Source: Symbiodinium natans (Eukaryota; Sar; Dinophyceae; Suessiales; Symbiodiniaceae). From it: DNA of 64,000 nucleotides. The notes below the pieces were generated by a model. The model had not been told where the DNA came from. It made no database searches and worked only from the letters and a program-made list of their open reading frames with translations. Each line of letters begins with the position of its first letter. Within the stretch, counting starts at the first letter, position 1. Shown here one piece after another: positions 32,420 to 43,030 of this stretch. Made by a program: the position numbers and the translations under genes. The DNA lies in assembly GCA_905221605.1 (NCBI GenBank), contig CAJNDS010002583.1:184001-248000 (forward strand), given 5' to 3'.

Positions 32420-34798
32420 TCAAGAAATCAAAGATCCTGCCACGCCAGTGCGACTTGTGTGCGTTGTCTGCGCATCCTCCGGACTTTCTGACCCAAAGTG
32501 AAGCACAACGCGCACTTCATGGCTCTTCGTGTCCGTGTCGCTGAAAGAAACCTGAAACTTCATCTTCATGTATGCAAAGAACGCCCATGTCTTGGCCGCC
32601 GGCTCCTTCCGGAAACGTAGGCGTACCAAAATCTTATTCATCTTGCGCTGCACCACAATGTCGGGGTTGTCTTTGGCCGCGTGTTTCTTGGCGTCTTCCT
32701 CAAAGACTTCGGGTGCTTCATCCAGGGACTTGGGAAGTGTGGTCGAGAATGCGGGCGTGAGCACCTCAACCTGGGTAGCCCAGTAACCATATTAGAATAT
32801 GGGCACCCTTTTTTGGGTTGGTTACTTTATAAGGGAACCCAGAACCAAAAAAGGGTAAAGGGTACCACTGGGCTCCTAAACCCTAAACCCTAACCCCTAA
32901 ACCTAAACCTAAACCCTAAACCCTAAACCCTAAACCCTAAACCACCAAGCAACAGATTGTCCCGCAAGCAAGCTTTGCCAAGGCTGCGCAGCGAACGCCT
33001 CCTGGGGGCTCGCGGCGCCCTTGTTGAACGCCATGGGTTCCAAGTCGATCTCCACATCCGTCTCCATTGGGTTGGCCAGGATTAGCACCTAGGTTCACTG
33101 GTTTAGGGTTTAGGGTTTAGGGTTTAGGGTTGTACTATGGGAAAGAGGAGAGCCGTTTTTGTTCGTTTCGTGGACTTCTGATGCTGGAGCATAAATACTT
33201 AAAAGGGAAAACCAGCCCCCCCCCCCCCCCCCCCAAGAAAAGCAAGTTGTGCCACTTAGGAAGGTCCTAGAAACAATATTCATCTCATCTTCACCAGGTC
33301 CACTCCCGCAGCTCCATGGGACGACTCGTGGAAGAATGCTGGCAGCGATGGAGTTCTTCTGAAATGGCGGGTTGGCACAGGGATTGATCTTCGGTTTCAC
33401 CACCAGACCTTTGCAAACCTTTGCCACTTCGGAGTCGCCGTCGGGAGTGCACAGCAGCTTGCACCGGCGCGACCGCTTGGTTAAGAGGGGCTTGCGGACA
33501 GGAAGCAGCTTCCAGGCGTGTTTGTGCTGCAGAGGGGCCTCCAACTGCGACTGCCCTCTCCGAAGAGCATTGGGAGGCTGCTGTCTTGTGGAGTCGAAGG
33601 GGATGCCGTGATACCCGTATGACACTTGAAGCAAGCGCATGCCCAGCGACGCGCAATCACCGGCGCTTTCGCGATCGACGCTCGCATCCGAGTCGATGCT
33701 CGACTGCAACTCAGCCAGCAATGTGCTCTCGGGCGTTTTCGAGAAAGGCTCAGTGTGAGCACGCATGAGTTCTTGAACAGACAAGCCGGCTAAGACTGGC
33801 ACATCGAAAGATGTGGCATGGCTAGCAAAGCTGAACCGTTTTGTGGGACTGTCTTTGGCCCCCACATCCGAAGCCTCCGGCGAGTCTTTGGCAGACGCAG
33901 CAGCCAAAGATGCGTCGGCCCGCAGGTCCTTCTGTTTCTCTTCTTGCTCCGCCAACTTGGCTTCCAGGTCGTCAATGCTCCAGGGCCCTGAAACGACTTT
34001 CTTGCCGAGTTCTCCGCCTCCCAAAGAGAAGACAGAACTGCCCATGGACAAGCGAGCACTCCCCCGCATTGACACAGCTGAGCTGAAGCGGCGCGCAGCG
34101 AAGGCCGTCAAGGAAGCAGAGGAAAAGGATGTTCGAGTCAACGAACGTCTCTTCAAGCGTTGCGCCAACTCTTTCTCGCGCTGCTGGTCCTGTGCCTTGG
34201 TGCGGAAGGCCTCGACCATCGCCAACATCCGTTGACGTGGCTCGCTCTCTCTTTCCAGAGCGACGATCTGTGTAATTAACCTTGGTAGCCCAGTAACCAT
34301 CTTATACTAAGGGCACCCTTTTTTTGGTTGGTTACTGTATAAGGGCACCCAGAACCAAAAAAAGGAAAATGGTACCACTGGGCTACCAAGTAGCTGCTCG
34401 GGCTTCTCGGCTTCCTGGCGGCCGCGGGAACTCCAGCGACAAAAGCTGCAGGCAAAATGGTACGTTTGCTCCTTGGAGCTGGGATTGGCAATGCAGGGCG
34501 TCAGTGTGCTGGAACACACGGGGCATTCCCAGCATTTCGAGCATCTCATGCCGCATAGCATGGCCTCGCTGGAGGGCATGTTCTCCAAACAATGCGGGCA
34601 ATAGTACGAATCTACCTCTTCGGCCAGATCCTTTCGTGACACGACTCGCGAACAGTTGTCACAGAAATAAAGGGATGACGCTGCGAAGAGGGCAGGGGCG
34701 GTGATGCTTCCAGCTTCACCGCCGCTTGCTACATGTATTCGAAATGGAGGTTGCGAAGACCCTGACGGGCGCAGGGGTCCCTGCGGATCGTAGTACAT
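32420..34798 (-). CDS. DCTN4: Dynactin subunit 4 (p62) gene, four exons
   Basis: p62 sits at the pointed end of dynactin, which links dynein to cargo. Exon 1 (34798-34395, from MYYDPQG) has the Cys-rich N-terminus: LYFCDNC, EVDSYYCPHCLENMPSSEA, RCSKCWECPVC and FCRWSS, all p62 hallmarks. Exon 2 (34280 to about 33285) carries a coiled-coil-like stretch from QIVALERESEP, a long Ser/Ala-rich insert and LLTKRSRRCK...LVVKPKINP...SILPRV. Exon 3 (33088-32954) reads VLILANPMETDVEIDLEPMA. Exon 4 (32770-32420, stop) contains NPDIVVQRKMNKILVRLRFR. Exons 1-2 join in frame across a 114-nt GC-AG introner, and exons 3-4 across an introner split by telomere repeats. The exon 2 donor is unresolved. Estimated protein is about 620 residues, longer than animal p62 because of the insert. 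Confidence 0.85.
32771..32953 (-). mobile_element. Introner family 2, copy B, interrupted by telomere repeats
   Basis: On the minus strand: GTTG (duplicated as GTTG at the acceptor), then CTTGGT, then about 69 bp of TTTAGGG-type repeat (32943-32875), then AGCCCAGTGGTACC and the rest of the introner to ...GGGCTACCCAG. The telomere tract sits six bases inside the terminal repeat of an otherwise complete copy. Confidence 0.75.
34281..34390 (-). mobile_element. Introner-like palindromic element, family 2, copy A (DCTN4 intron 1)
   Basis: 110 bp with perfect 14-bp inverted ends CTTGGTAGCCCAGT/ACTGGGCTACCAAG and an internal GGGCACCCTTTTTT palindrome. Together with GCTA on one side it makes up the whole intron (34394-34281), and GTTA follows the acceptor, an imperfect 4-bp duplication. 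Splicing with the GC donor restores the frame EQ|LITQIVALE. Confidence 0.8.
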
Positions 34799-34859
34799 CC
34801 TGGCGCGGCAACTGCCAATCCCAAGATGTAGAAACCTACTCGGAGCCAAGATTCACTTC

Positions 34860-35395
34860 CACGCACTCAAGTTGATCCATGTATCCAGGCACTCAATCTC
34901 GGGTTCTTAGGGGCCCTGGTGGTCTCAAAAGGTATCGGCTCACTTGAAAAGCCGAAAAGGGCGATATGGGGGGCCCCTCTCGGGGTCAAACATGAGCCTA
35001 CTTGGCCTACCACTGTGCTTCAGAGCCCCCATGTGTGCGACAAGAAGCGCCTCCCAAACAATCAAACACTCAACATAAGGTTCCCCCAAGCACCAGCTAC
35101 CCTTTCAGTCTGTTTCAACTTTATGAACCTCCGAAACATTCCCAACTTTTACTCCTGACTCTGCGGATCCTCTTCGGATTTCAGTTTGGGACTGTGTGGG
35201 GGTGTATACCCGTAGCTCGTCTGGATCGAGCAAGCTCGACCCAAATTCGGGGTCTAAAGCTGGGGGCGAACTACAGGAAACGTGTCCTACTGAACTAAAG
35301 ATCCCATACTGCCCAGGCCCCTTGAACAATAGCCAACCCGAAACACTCCTGAAACTTGAAACCCTAAACCCGAAACCCCAAACCCCAAAACCTGT
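34860..35395. other. Region upstream of DCTN4
   Basis: A minus-strand coding-like stretch at 35195-35265 (PPALDPEFGSSLLDPDELRV) is the only candidate. No promoter motif seen. Confidence 0.35.
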
Positions 35396-35399
35396 GAGA

Positions 35400-35468
35400 A
35401 TCTCTCGCAGGGCCAACCTGCCCGAGGAAAGGATCCGGACGTCCACCATGCCAAAGGTCGTGTCCTGT
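35400..35468 (-). CDS. Exon candidate (unknown)
   Basis: Minus strand, after acceptor CACAG: DTTFGMVDVRILSSGRLALR then EIL. Coding-like, with the telomere-type flank ending at 35400. Confidence 0.35.
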
Positions 35469-35623
35469 GAGGTCTCTGCTCTGCAACGTCCCTTGAAGTC
35501 CCTAAACTCTACCCTCTTAACCCTAAGCTCTAACCTCTAAAACCTAAACCCACCCTGCTCCAAATCCCGAGCCCGCAGCCTGAAATCTGCATGAAGCATA
35601 TCAAAGCTCCAGGCACATGCCTG

Positions 35624-35735
35624 CCTGAAGGTGCATGGGGAGCTATAAGCAGGGTTACACTTAAGGGGGCATCTTATGACCTTCTAGTTCATTCACTCAC
35701 ATAACCCACTGATAATTACCCATGAACCGCCAAGT
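35624..35735. mobile_element. Palindromic element family 4, copy C
   Basis: CCTGAAGGTGCATGGGGAGC to TTACCCATGAACCGCCAAGT; same ends as copies A and B, diverged centre. Confidence 0.65.
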
Positions 35736-35756
35736 TGACTCCAAAGGCCCTTGAAC

Positions 35757-35955
35757 CCTAAACCCTATACCCCTAACCCCTAAACTGCTAAACCCCTAAA
35801 CCCTTAACCCCTAAACCCCTAAAGCCCCAAACCCCTAAACCTCGAAACCCCTAATCCCCTAAACTAAACCCCTAAACCCCTACACCCCTACACCCCTACA
35901 CCCCTAAACCCCTAAACCCCACACAAGCCCTTAAACCCTAAACCCTAAACCCTGG
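35757..35955. repeat. Telomere-type tract (CCCCTAAA)
   Basis: About 25 units, mostly octamers. Confidence 0.9.
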
Positions 35956-36010
35956 GCTCTCCCGAAAGGCTTCTGCAGCCACGCGGGACCAGACATCGCT
36001 GTCGTCCGAG
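35945..36010 (-). CDS. Exon candidate (unknown)
   Basis: Minus strand, after acceptor GTCACAG: YFLSDDSDVWSRVAAEAFRE then SP. Between telomere tracts. Confidence 0.35.
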   Translation of the reverse strand, partial: LGRQRCLVPRGCRSLSGEPRV

Positions 36011-36547
36011 AGGAAGTACCTGTGACAAGGGGTTAGGGTTTAGGGGTTATCTTTAGGGTTTAGGGTGTAGGGTTTTTGCTTTTCTGAGCTTGATATGTTC
36101 GTGGTTGCAGGGTTTGGGGCTTCAACGGGAGGTTTCGAGTTACGAGCTGAGGGCGAGAGTAGAAGTGTAGGGCTTACGATTTTTAGTGCACCGTACTAGT
36201 ATATGCTACCCACAAACATCTGCTAACGCACGGAACAACTACCCACGGCGGCAGGTCTTAAGCCGAGCGGCTCGGTGTCGCAGAAGTGTATATCGCAAAG
36301 CTCCAGCTCCTGAACCAGGAGCCCAATACCCTTGGTTCAGGAATAGACCTTAAACGAGGTAGAGGTCCTGATTGCGAACTTCAGGTCGTTAGGCAAATTG
36401 CTCAAACTGTGAGGTATGGGCACTGTGGGCTCCTACTTCATGACATGGCTAAGTAATGCTTGAGGGCTTCGGCTCAGTGCAGAAACAGTATAGAGTGTAG
36501 AAAGCCTGCCCACAATGGGGGTCTTGCCCTGATCGATGCTGTACCTA

Positions 36548-36692
36548 CTTGCAGGTTCATGGTACTCATTAACCAATTAGAACTGTACTCTTAACTAACT
36601 GTACTTATAACCATATGAGGGCACTTAAGGGGCTTATAAGTGGGTTATAAGTGCAGTTATAATTGGTTAATAAGTACCATGAACCTCCAAGT
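36548..36692. mobile_element. Palindromic element family 4, copy A
   Basis: About 32-bp inverted arms ACTTGCAGGTTCATGGTACT / AGTACCATGAACCTCCAAGT. It is flanked by GTACCT and ACAGGC, with an internal GTTATAAGTGCAGTTATAA stretch. Confidence 0.78.
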
Positions 36693-36867
36693 ACAGGCCC
36701 CACCTTACAGCAAAACTTGGGGGAGTTTGTGGTGCCACCAGCCTCAGGCAATAACCAAAACGAAGAAGAGCTCCAACCCCTAGAGCGGAAATGTGGCTTA
36801 TCACCAAGGTTTAGGGTTAGGTTTAGGGTTTAGGGTTTAGGGTTTAGGGTTCAGGGTTTAGGGCTCG

Positions 36868-36946
36868 CAGAGGTACGCTCCTGCCGGAGGGTGTTGGACA
36901 TGCCGAACAAGGTGCCCGAGACGCAGAGGCCCAGACCAGCCTGGCA
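36868..36946 (-). CDS. Exon candidate (unknown)
   Basis: Minus strand, after acceptor TTTGCCAG: AGLGLCVSGTLFGMSNTLRQ then ERTS. Hydrophobic, perhaps a membrane segment. Confidence 0.35.
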
Positions 36947-37528
36947 AAGATAAACCGCGTTTGCCATATATATATATATATACACATATATACATAGGGT
37001 TTAGGGTTTAGGGTTTAGGGTTTAGGCTTTGGGTTTAGGGTTTAGGATATAGAGTCCCTTATAAACGCAATTCAGGGAGAGAAAAAACATGTCTGTGTAC
37101 CGGGTCTTCTGTAAACCCCAATAGGGAAGATGCAAGATATCTCAAAAGCCAAGCCAGATGACCCTGTAGGATTTTTGGGGCTTGTGCTACTAGATTGTGT
37201 GGGGCTGATAGGGTTTACAGGGCTTGATAGGGTTGGTGGGGTGTATGGGGTTTACAACGGTCAGGCTGAAAACGGCGTTAAACTGTCACACCATGGCCTT
37301 AAAACTTAATGCACGATCTTCAAAGTCGATAGTTATAACTCAGAAGCCACAATCTTACATGACCAGCCCTTGAGCTGAATGTAATGTGGGTTTACGCAGA
37401 ACGTGTGCCGCCAATAAGCAAAAGTGTGACGTTGATACTTACGAGAACGGACATTCGAACATAAGTTTGAGCTTCAACGCTAAGAGTGCTTTCAGCACAT
37501 CCATGGGCAAAAGTGCCCTAAACCCTAC

Positions 37529-38401
37529 GGCCTTCATGTGGGTCTTCTTGTCCTCGTGGAAGAGTCCCCGCACGAGGCAAAAGATCTTTGTGTTGGTTTC
37601 AGCTCTCTGAAGCTCGTAGGCCAACCAAAAGTACAGTCTGGAAATCACCGTGTTCCTTGGCTGGTGCAAAGGCATATGGGGGTTTACGTTGATAGTAGGG
37701 CTACCTTACTGAGGTCCTTGTTACAAGGGGATCCTACTATGTGGGGGCCCTTCTTATCGCAAACGCCATATTTGTGGCTTCAGACAGGAACCTGCAGGCC
37801 ACGCAAATGATGTTCAAAAGCCAAACCCTCGATGCCTTGCATTTCGCGGCCGAGGTTCTGCTCGATGACGTCCGGGATGCTGTTGCTCCTGGGTGGGTCG
37901 CAGCCCACGGTGAAGATGACCAAGTCCCATCCCTTCTTGGGCTCGTTGACTAGCTTCTTGACATCCTCTTGGGTGAGGGAGTGATAGTTCTCCACCACCT
38001 GCCACGGTCAGGGGGAGACTTAGAGATGGCCACCACAAGTATGACAACAGAGAGGGTGTTGCGAGACCAAACCGCCTTCTTCATGCTTATTCGGCCCTCG
38101 GGTGCATTTGCAAAGAAGTTCTTGCAGTAGCCCGAGTGGTCTCCAAAGGCGAGGACGTTCAGCTTGGGCGGCGTGTCTGGCTTCGGGATCTCTAGTGGCT
38201 CCTGAAGGCTATAAGGGCTGTTTTGCCCCCAGCTCTTTGCGATGAACATGCTACTCCCGATGTACCTACGGCCAAGGCAGCAGCTGGATGAACAAAAAAA
38301 GTCTCAGAGGGTGTATCCCTAATAGTGTCCTGCACCTGGCCCTTCACATATGGATCCATGAGCTTCGGAATCTTGTTGGACTGGTTGATGATTTTTTCCA
38401 C
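37529..38401 (-). CDS. Four-exon gene segment, unknown function
   Basis: Minus-strand exons with consistent phases: 38401-38336 (VEKIINQSNKIPKLMDPYVK), 38201-38049 (LNVLAFGDHSGYCKNFFANA), 37998-37805 (VVENYHSLTQEDVKKLVNEP, then GWDLVIFTVGCDPPRSN) and 37637-37529 (YFWLAYELQRAETNTKIFCL). Donors are GTGCAG, GTTGTC, GCGTGG and GTAGGG. Acceptors end TCAG, GGCAG and CCAG. The joined frame stays open. It reads like a conserved globular protein, but I do not know the family. The real gene probably extends on both sides. Confidence 0.5.
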
Positions 38402-38864
38402 CTCGAGGGCTCACACACCGTGTTTTACATGCTGCTCACATCTCCTGATCCGGAAGCATGTGAGGCTTTGGCGTCAACTTCTCAAGGATTCACGCACCGT
38501 GCTAATCTCAGGTTCCGACCACCACGTCCATGGCCGAGCCGTCTTTAGTTTCCACAGGCCTTGGTGCGATGGGATGCAGGGAGCAGCATGACATGTTGGG
38601 GGCATCCTGTATCAGATAGGCGGCTCTTCCGACGAATCCGTGCCTTCCTCAAACCCTGAGCTCTAAAACCCTTTCTTAGGGCCTGAAACCCTAGCCCCAA
38701 AACAGGCTAAAGTTTTATGTATAGTAGGAGTCTAGAAAACCAACAAAGGTTAAAGGCTACCTACCCAGTCCCTGAGCTTGTTAACGAGGAGCGCAGGCTT
38801 GCCACCCTAAAGCTGAGCCCTGGGCAGGTCTTCCTTGAACCACTCCACGGGCCAGCACATGTGG

Positions 38865-39006
38865 CCTGTTACCCAAGTAACCATATTATACTAAGGGCAC
38901 CTTTTTTGGCATAACCCAAAAAAAGGGAAAAGGGTGATACTGGGCTGCCAAGTGGCCGTCTAATTCCTCCATCGCCGCCATGGCGATCTTCTCATAGTCT
39001 GCCATT
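38865..39006 (-). CDS. Two exons split by a short introner-type intron (unknown protein)
   Basis: Minus strand: MADYEKIAMAAMEELDG (ATG near 39004) is interrupted by a GC-AG intron that is mostly one copy of the 34281 palindrome family. It resumes after AG at 38865 as HMCWPVEWFKEDLPRAQL and a stop near 38810. The intron is flanked by direct repeats GCCAC (exon side GCCACTTGG, acceptor side AG|GCCACATG), which fixes the splice in frame. Function unknown. Confidence 0.55.
38866..38952 (-). mobile_element. Introner-like palindrome, family 2, copy C
   Basis: Ends with TTACCCAAGTAACCATATTA and GGGCTGCCAAG, related to the 34281-34390 element but shorter. It fills the intron between two exons of the same reading frame. 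Confidence 0.65.
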
Positions 39007-39057
39007 GCTGGGCGGGCAGAGGCTGAGCCCGTTACCCAGGTGTGTTCCGCGGTTTCC

Positions 39058-39069
39058 CTTGAGCCAAAA
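39058..39069 (-). other. Possible spliced-leader fragment (12 nt)
   Basis: The minus strand reads TTTTGGCTCAAG, the last 12 nt of DinoSL, then GGAAACCGCGGAACACACC. The SL 5' half is not conserved. Too short to be certain. Confidence 0.35.
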
Positions 39070-39182
39070 CATAGAGGGTTTATGGTTTAGGGTTTAAGGC
39101 TTAGGGTTTAGGGCTCAGGGCTTAGGGTTCAGGCCCCTGCAGTGGCAGGCTTGAGTGACAAGGCCAGGGGCCCGAAACCCAC

Positions 39183-39245
39183 CTGAAGAAGCACCGCCGC
39201 GGTGTCCTGTTCTGTCCGATGACAATAAGGACCCTCTGGGACTCG
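39183..39245 (-). CDS. Exon candidate (unknown)
   Basis: Minus strand: SQRVLIVIGQNRTPRRCFFR followed by donor GTGGGT. Probably the same gene as 39512-39425. Confidence 0.35.
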
Positions 39246-39270
39246 GCCCCCCTAAACTCGGAGAAGGGCC

Positions 39271-39389
39271 ACTTGAAGGTTATTCCTGGGTAGTTACAAC
39301 TAGGGCTATAACCAAGGCAGCCTAGATTACGTATAACCTCAATTAATGTACTTATAACCATGCTTGTAACTACCCATGAAGCTCCAAGT
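39271..39389. mobile_element. Palindromic element family 4, copy B
   Basis: ACTTGAAGGTTATTCCTGGG to CTACCCATGAAGCTCCAAGT. It lies between exon candidates 39512-39425 and 39245-39183. Confidence 0.72.
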
Positions 39390-39424
39390 AGGGGGACCAC
39401 CCCCCCCCCCCCCCCAGGATTCAC

Positions 39425-39512
39425 CGCATGAGGGCAGCTCAGGAGCCACTTGCTGCAGGATGGGCAGCACATCCCGATAGGCCTCCAGCGAAGTCTCACA
39501 GTGGTCCTGAGC
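39425..39512 (-). CDS. Exon candidate (unknown)
   Basis: Minus strand, after acceptor GCTCAG: DHCETSLEAYRDVLPILQQV then APELPSCGE, followed by GTGAAT. A family 4 palindromic element lies in the following intron. Confidence 0.4.
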
Positions 39513-39618
39513 TGCTCATAGGAGGATGTGGCCTGGGCCTGGAGAAGTTCTTCTGAAGAACACGGGTTCTTTATGTCCGAGTATTAAAATCTTTGATCTC
39601 GAGTTTTTCTTTTGTTTG

Positions 39619-39720
39619 GGGTTGGGGGGGGGGGGGGGGGGGGGGTGGGGGGGTGGGGGGGGGGGGGGGGTGAGGGTCTGGGCCTTTGTTTTTGTGTTTG
39701 GGGGGGGGGGGGGGGGGGGG
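39619..39720. repeat. G-rich tract, two poly-G blocks
   Basis: Runs of 10-22 G broken by GTG and GTGAGG, potential G-quadruplex DNA. The long Gly or Pro ORFs across it are artefacts. Confidence 0.93.
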
Positions 39721-40051
39721 TGTGGTGTGTCGGCAAAATGAGCCACGGACTCATGTTTGGTGATGGCGTTCTTTGCCGACCGAAACGTGCGTTGCCTGGC
39801 CGAAACGCGTTCTTGACTGATCGCTGCTTTGTCCAAACATGGTGACAGCACTTGATCGGTCACAAGCGGCGATTACATATTTCCATCCCTTAAAGGATCC
39901 AGGAAAGCCCTAGACATCTTGAACCCAAACAACCTTCAAGCATGCTGAACCCCTATTGGGGCCGAGGCAGGGTTGCTGGCTAAAAAACACAGGGTTTAGG
40001 GTTTAGGGTTTCGGGTTTTGGGTTAAGGGTTGCGGGCTTAGGGTTCAGGGC

Positions 40052-42270
40052 TCAGAGGGATTCGGGAGCCTCAGGCAAGCAGGCAGCATCCTCGTTCGTG
40101 TCAAAGGGATGCTCGATGGACACAGCCGCGCTGACTGTTGCCTCCCCGCTTCTAAACTGCAGGGTCCCCCTTCAAAGCTGTTGCAACATGGCGCGGCCAT
40201 GTTGCCAAGGAAACCCCCCTAAACCCTCAGCCCTAAATCCGAAAACCCCAAACCCGAAACCCCAAACCCTCAACCCTAAATCCTAAAACCCCAACCCGAA
40301 ACCCCAAACCCCCAACCCTAAATCCTCAAACCCTAAACCCGAAACCCTCAACCCTAAACCCTACACGAACAAAGACCCTGCCTGCATCTTGTTCTTGTCA
40401 CACTCGACGATGGCAGCCCTCTCCTTGCACAGGAGTTCAGAGCCATCGGACGTGCTCCTAAACCCTAAACCCTAAACCCTAAACCCTAAACCCTAAACCC
40501 TAAACCCTAAACCCTAAACTGCAATGCCCAAAAAGGCAGAGCCACAGAGAGACAGGATGCTTGTGTCCGTCATAGCAGCAACTTCGGCCAAGCTAGCTAC
40601 CTCCCTTTCTGGGACCCAAACCCTAAACCCTAAACCCTAAACCCCAAACCCTAAACCCTAAACCCTAAACCCTAAACCCCTGCATGAGCCGCTCCTTCTT
40701 GGAGAACGACTTCCATCTGGTCTTCAGCTTCTTGTCGTAGCGAGGGTGTGTGGGGTTCAGGCGGTCCGACAGTGTGCCTTTGCAGGCAGCAGAACTCAGA
40801 ACACCTCGACTCGAATGTCGCCAGGTCAGCCAGCCAAGCACCGGAACCTTCAGTCTCTACCCTAAACCCTAAACCCTAAACCCTAAACCCTAAACCCTAA
40901 ACCCTAAACCCTAAACCCTAAACCCTAAACCCTAAACCCTAAACCCTAAACCCTAAACCCTAAACCCTCAGCCTTAAACCCTAAACCCTAAACTAGGTAG
41001 GCCCCAAGTACGAAGACACGCGCTGACCCGGGCCTTTTGAGGCCGGATCCGCCAGGTCCTCCAGAATGGCTTGCACTTCTGCCGAGAAACCCGCGACGAC
41101 CTGAGACTTGGCTGAGACTTTGCAACAGGCGGGCTCAGGGTTTAGGGTTTCCGGCTTAGGGCTTAGGGTTTAGGGTGTAGGGGAGCACCAAAGAATTGTA
41201 CTCTCATTCCCTGACTACATGAAGTTTTGCCCCCTAGGCCTAAAGTTAGTTTACCATAAAACCCATAATTAAAGCATCCCAAAACCGAAAAAATGACTAT
41301 GACCCCCCCCCCCCCCCCCGCCAACCCTGAATGCCCCAGCCCTAAACCCCAAACCATAAAACCCTAAACCCTAAAACCCTGAACGCTAAACCCTGAAATC
41401 TTGTACCCTAAGAACTAAGCCCTAAACCCTAAAGCCTAAACCCTAAACCCTAAAACCCCTAAGCCGGCCTTGGACTTGGCTTGCGGCTTCGCCGGCTTAG
41501 GGGCCTTCTTTCGCTTGGCCGTTCGAGCCGGCGCCTCTTTGGCCAAAAGGGTGGTACTAGAGTTTAGGGGTTTCTAGGGTTTTTAGCGTTTAGGGTTTAG
41601 GGTTTCGAAGGGGGCTTTTTGGGTTGTTTTAGGGCGTTTAGTTTGGGGTTCAGGGTTTTAGATGACTGGGTTTAGGGTTGAGGGATGTTTGGGGCTTGAG
41701 GTTTCCGGACCTCTTTCTTGAGAATTAGAGCTTTAGGGGTTTTGGGGGGTGCTACAGTCCAGGGCTTCGGGGTAACGCCCCCCCCAACCCGCCTAAACCC
41801 CTCCCCATCGAGAAACCCTGAACCCTAAACCCTATAAACCCTATAAACCCTATGAACCCTATAAACCCTATAAACCCTATAAACCCTATAAACCCTATAA
41901 ACCCTATAAACCCTATAAACATACTATAAACCCTATAAACCCTATAAACCCTATAAACCCTATAAACTGTATAAACCCTATAAACCCTAAACCCTGAACC
42001 CTATAAACCCTAAAAGCCCTATGAACCCTATAAACCCCATAAACCCTATAAACTGTATAGACCCTATAAACCCTGTAAACCCCATAAAACCCTGTAAACC
42101 CTATAAACCCTACAAACCCTACAAACCCTACAAACCCTATAAACTGTACAAACCCTACAAACCCTATAAACCCTAAAAGGTCCTTGGGGGCCGGTTCCTC
42201 CACTGCTGCCGGCTGCTCTGCGGCTGCGGGCTGCTCTGCCCCACGCCGGCGCTTCTTTGCCATGGGTGTG
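40052..42270 (-). CDS. Multi-exon gene for a lysine-rich, probably nuclear protein (unknown)
   Basis: Seven coding-like segments in order on the minus strand, separated by telomere-type repeats: 42270-42183 (MAKKRRRGAEQPAAAEQ..., start), 41570-41463 (AKEAPARTAKRKKAPKPAKP), 41113-41003 (VVAGFSAEVQAILEDLADPA), 40800-40683 (LSDRLNPTHPRYDKKLKTRW), 40608-40521 (EVASLAEVAAMTDTSILSLC), 40458-40383 (SDGSELLCKERAAIVECDKN) and 40135-40052 (VSIEHPFDTNEDAACLPEAP, then stop). Basic low-complexity N-terminus. Grouping them into one gene is inference from strand, order, one start and one stop. No domain recognised. Confidence 0.42.
40858..41000. repeat. Telomere-type tract (CCCTAAA)
   Basis: Nineteen units in an intron of the lysine-rich gene. 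Smaller tracts at 40457-40518 and 40618-40680 occupy its other introns. Confidence 0.92.
41829..42176. repeat. CCCTATAAA nonamer array in an intron
   Basis: About 35 tandem units of CCCTATAAA with variants (CCCTACAAA, ACTGTATAA). It looks like CCCTAAA telomere repeat expanded by two bases. It lies in the first intron of the gene at 40052-42270. Confidence 0.88.
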
Positions 42271-42864
42271 CGCAAGGGAGTCGGCGCATCAAGCAGGGTT
42301 TGGGGATACTCGGGTTTAGGGTTTAGGGTTTCGGGTTTAGGGATGCTAGGGTTTAGGGTTTAGGATGTAGGGTAGGTCAGGTTAAAGAGGTTTGAAGGCT
42401 TTCTTGTGAAACTTGGAACGAAGTGTTGGGGATGCTTTGGAGTTGGGGCTTAGGGGTTGGTGGTTCAGAGTTGAGGGTCTCGGCGTCTAGGAACTGCAGG
42501 AATAAGTCACCTAAGAACCGGCGCGGCGGTAGAGTTCAGCAGCAGAAGATTGTGTCTCAGGGTCGCATGCTGGGGACTGCCAGGCACTGTACAGATATGA
42601 GGGAATGAAGGAAAGCACAGGCTAAGAGCACCAAATTCCGAGACCGCCCCAAATCGCCCCTCGCATCCCTGGCCCAAACCCTAAACCCTAAACCCTAAAC
42701 CCCAAACCTTAAACCCTAGACCCTAAACCCTAAACCCTAAACCCTAAACCCAATCGCCCCTCGCATCCCTGGGCCCCAGAGCTCCGGGCCGGTCGAGGAG
42801 GTCCCGGACGACACCTGCAGCATGGTTCGGGCACTTGTCAGATGTCTTCTAGGATGACCCCCTT

Positions 42865-43030
42865 AAAACCCTCCGGGAATCATTCATGAATGTGATCCCC
42901 TTAAAAACCCAATAAGGGAACGTATGAAGTATCCCAATGACCTAACCCTAGAATCCTCTGAGAATAACTCCTGAATGTGATCCCTTTAAAACCCAACGAG
43001 GGAAAATATGAAGTCTCCCAATGACCTACC
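42865..43030. repeat. Tandem duplication of an about 88-bp segment (family 6)
   Basis: Two copies of CTGAATGTGATCCC...AACCCAATAAGGGAA...TATGAAGTATCCCAATGACCTA. A related single copy is at 15690-15785. Confidence 0.7.

Noticed and set aside
33110-33300. C-terminal 60 residues of the 396-residue minus ORF as part of dynactin p62
   Set aside because: This part translates intron DNA (poly-C and TTTAGGG repeats) past the probable donor near 33285.
37529-37637. Thioester-reductase reading of YELQRAETNTKIFCLVRG
   Set aside because: No GATGFLG nucleotide-binding motif precedes it; only the CLVRG ending is similar.
39516-39863. Poly-Gly / poly-Pro ORFs
   Set aside because: Homopolymer G/C translation; no conserved protein. 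Same for 9738-10028 and 5060-5443.
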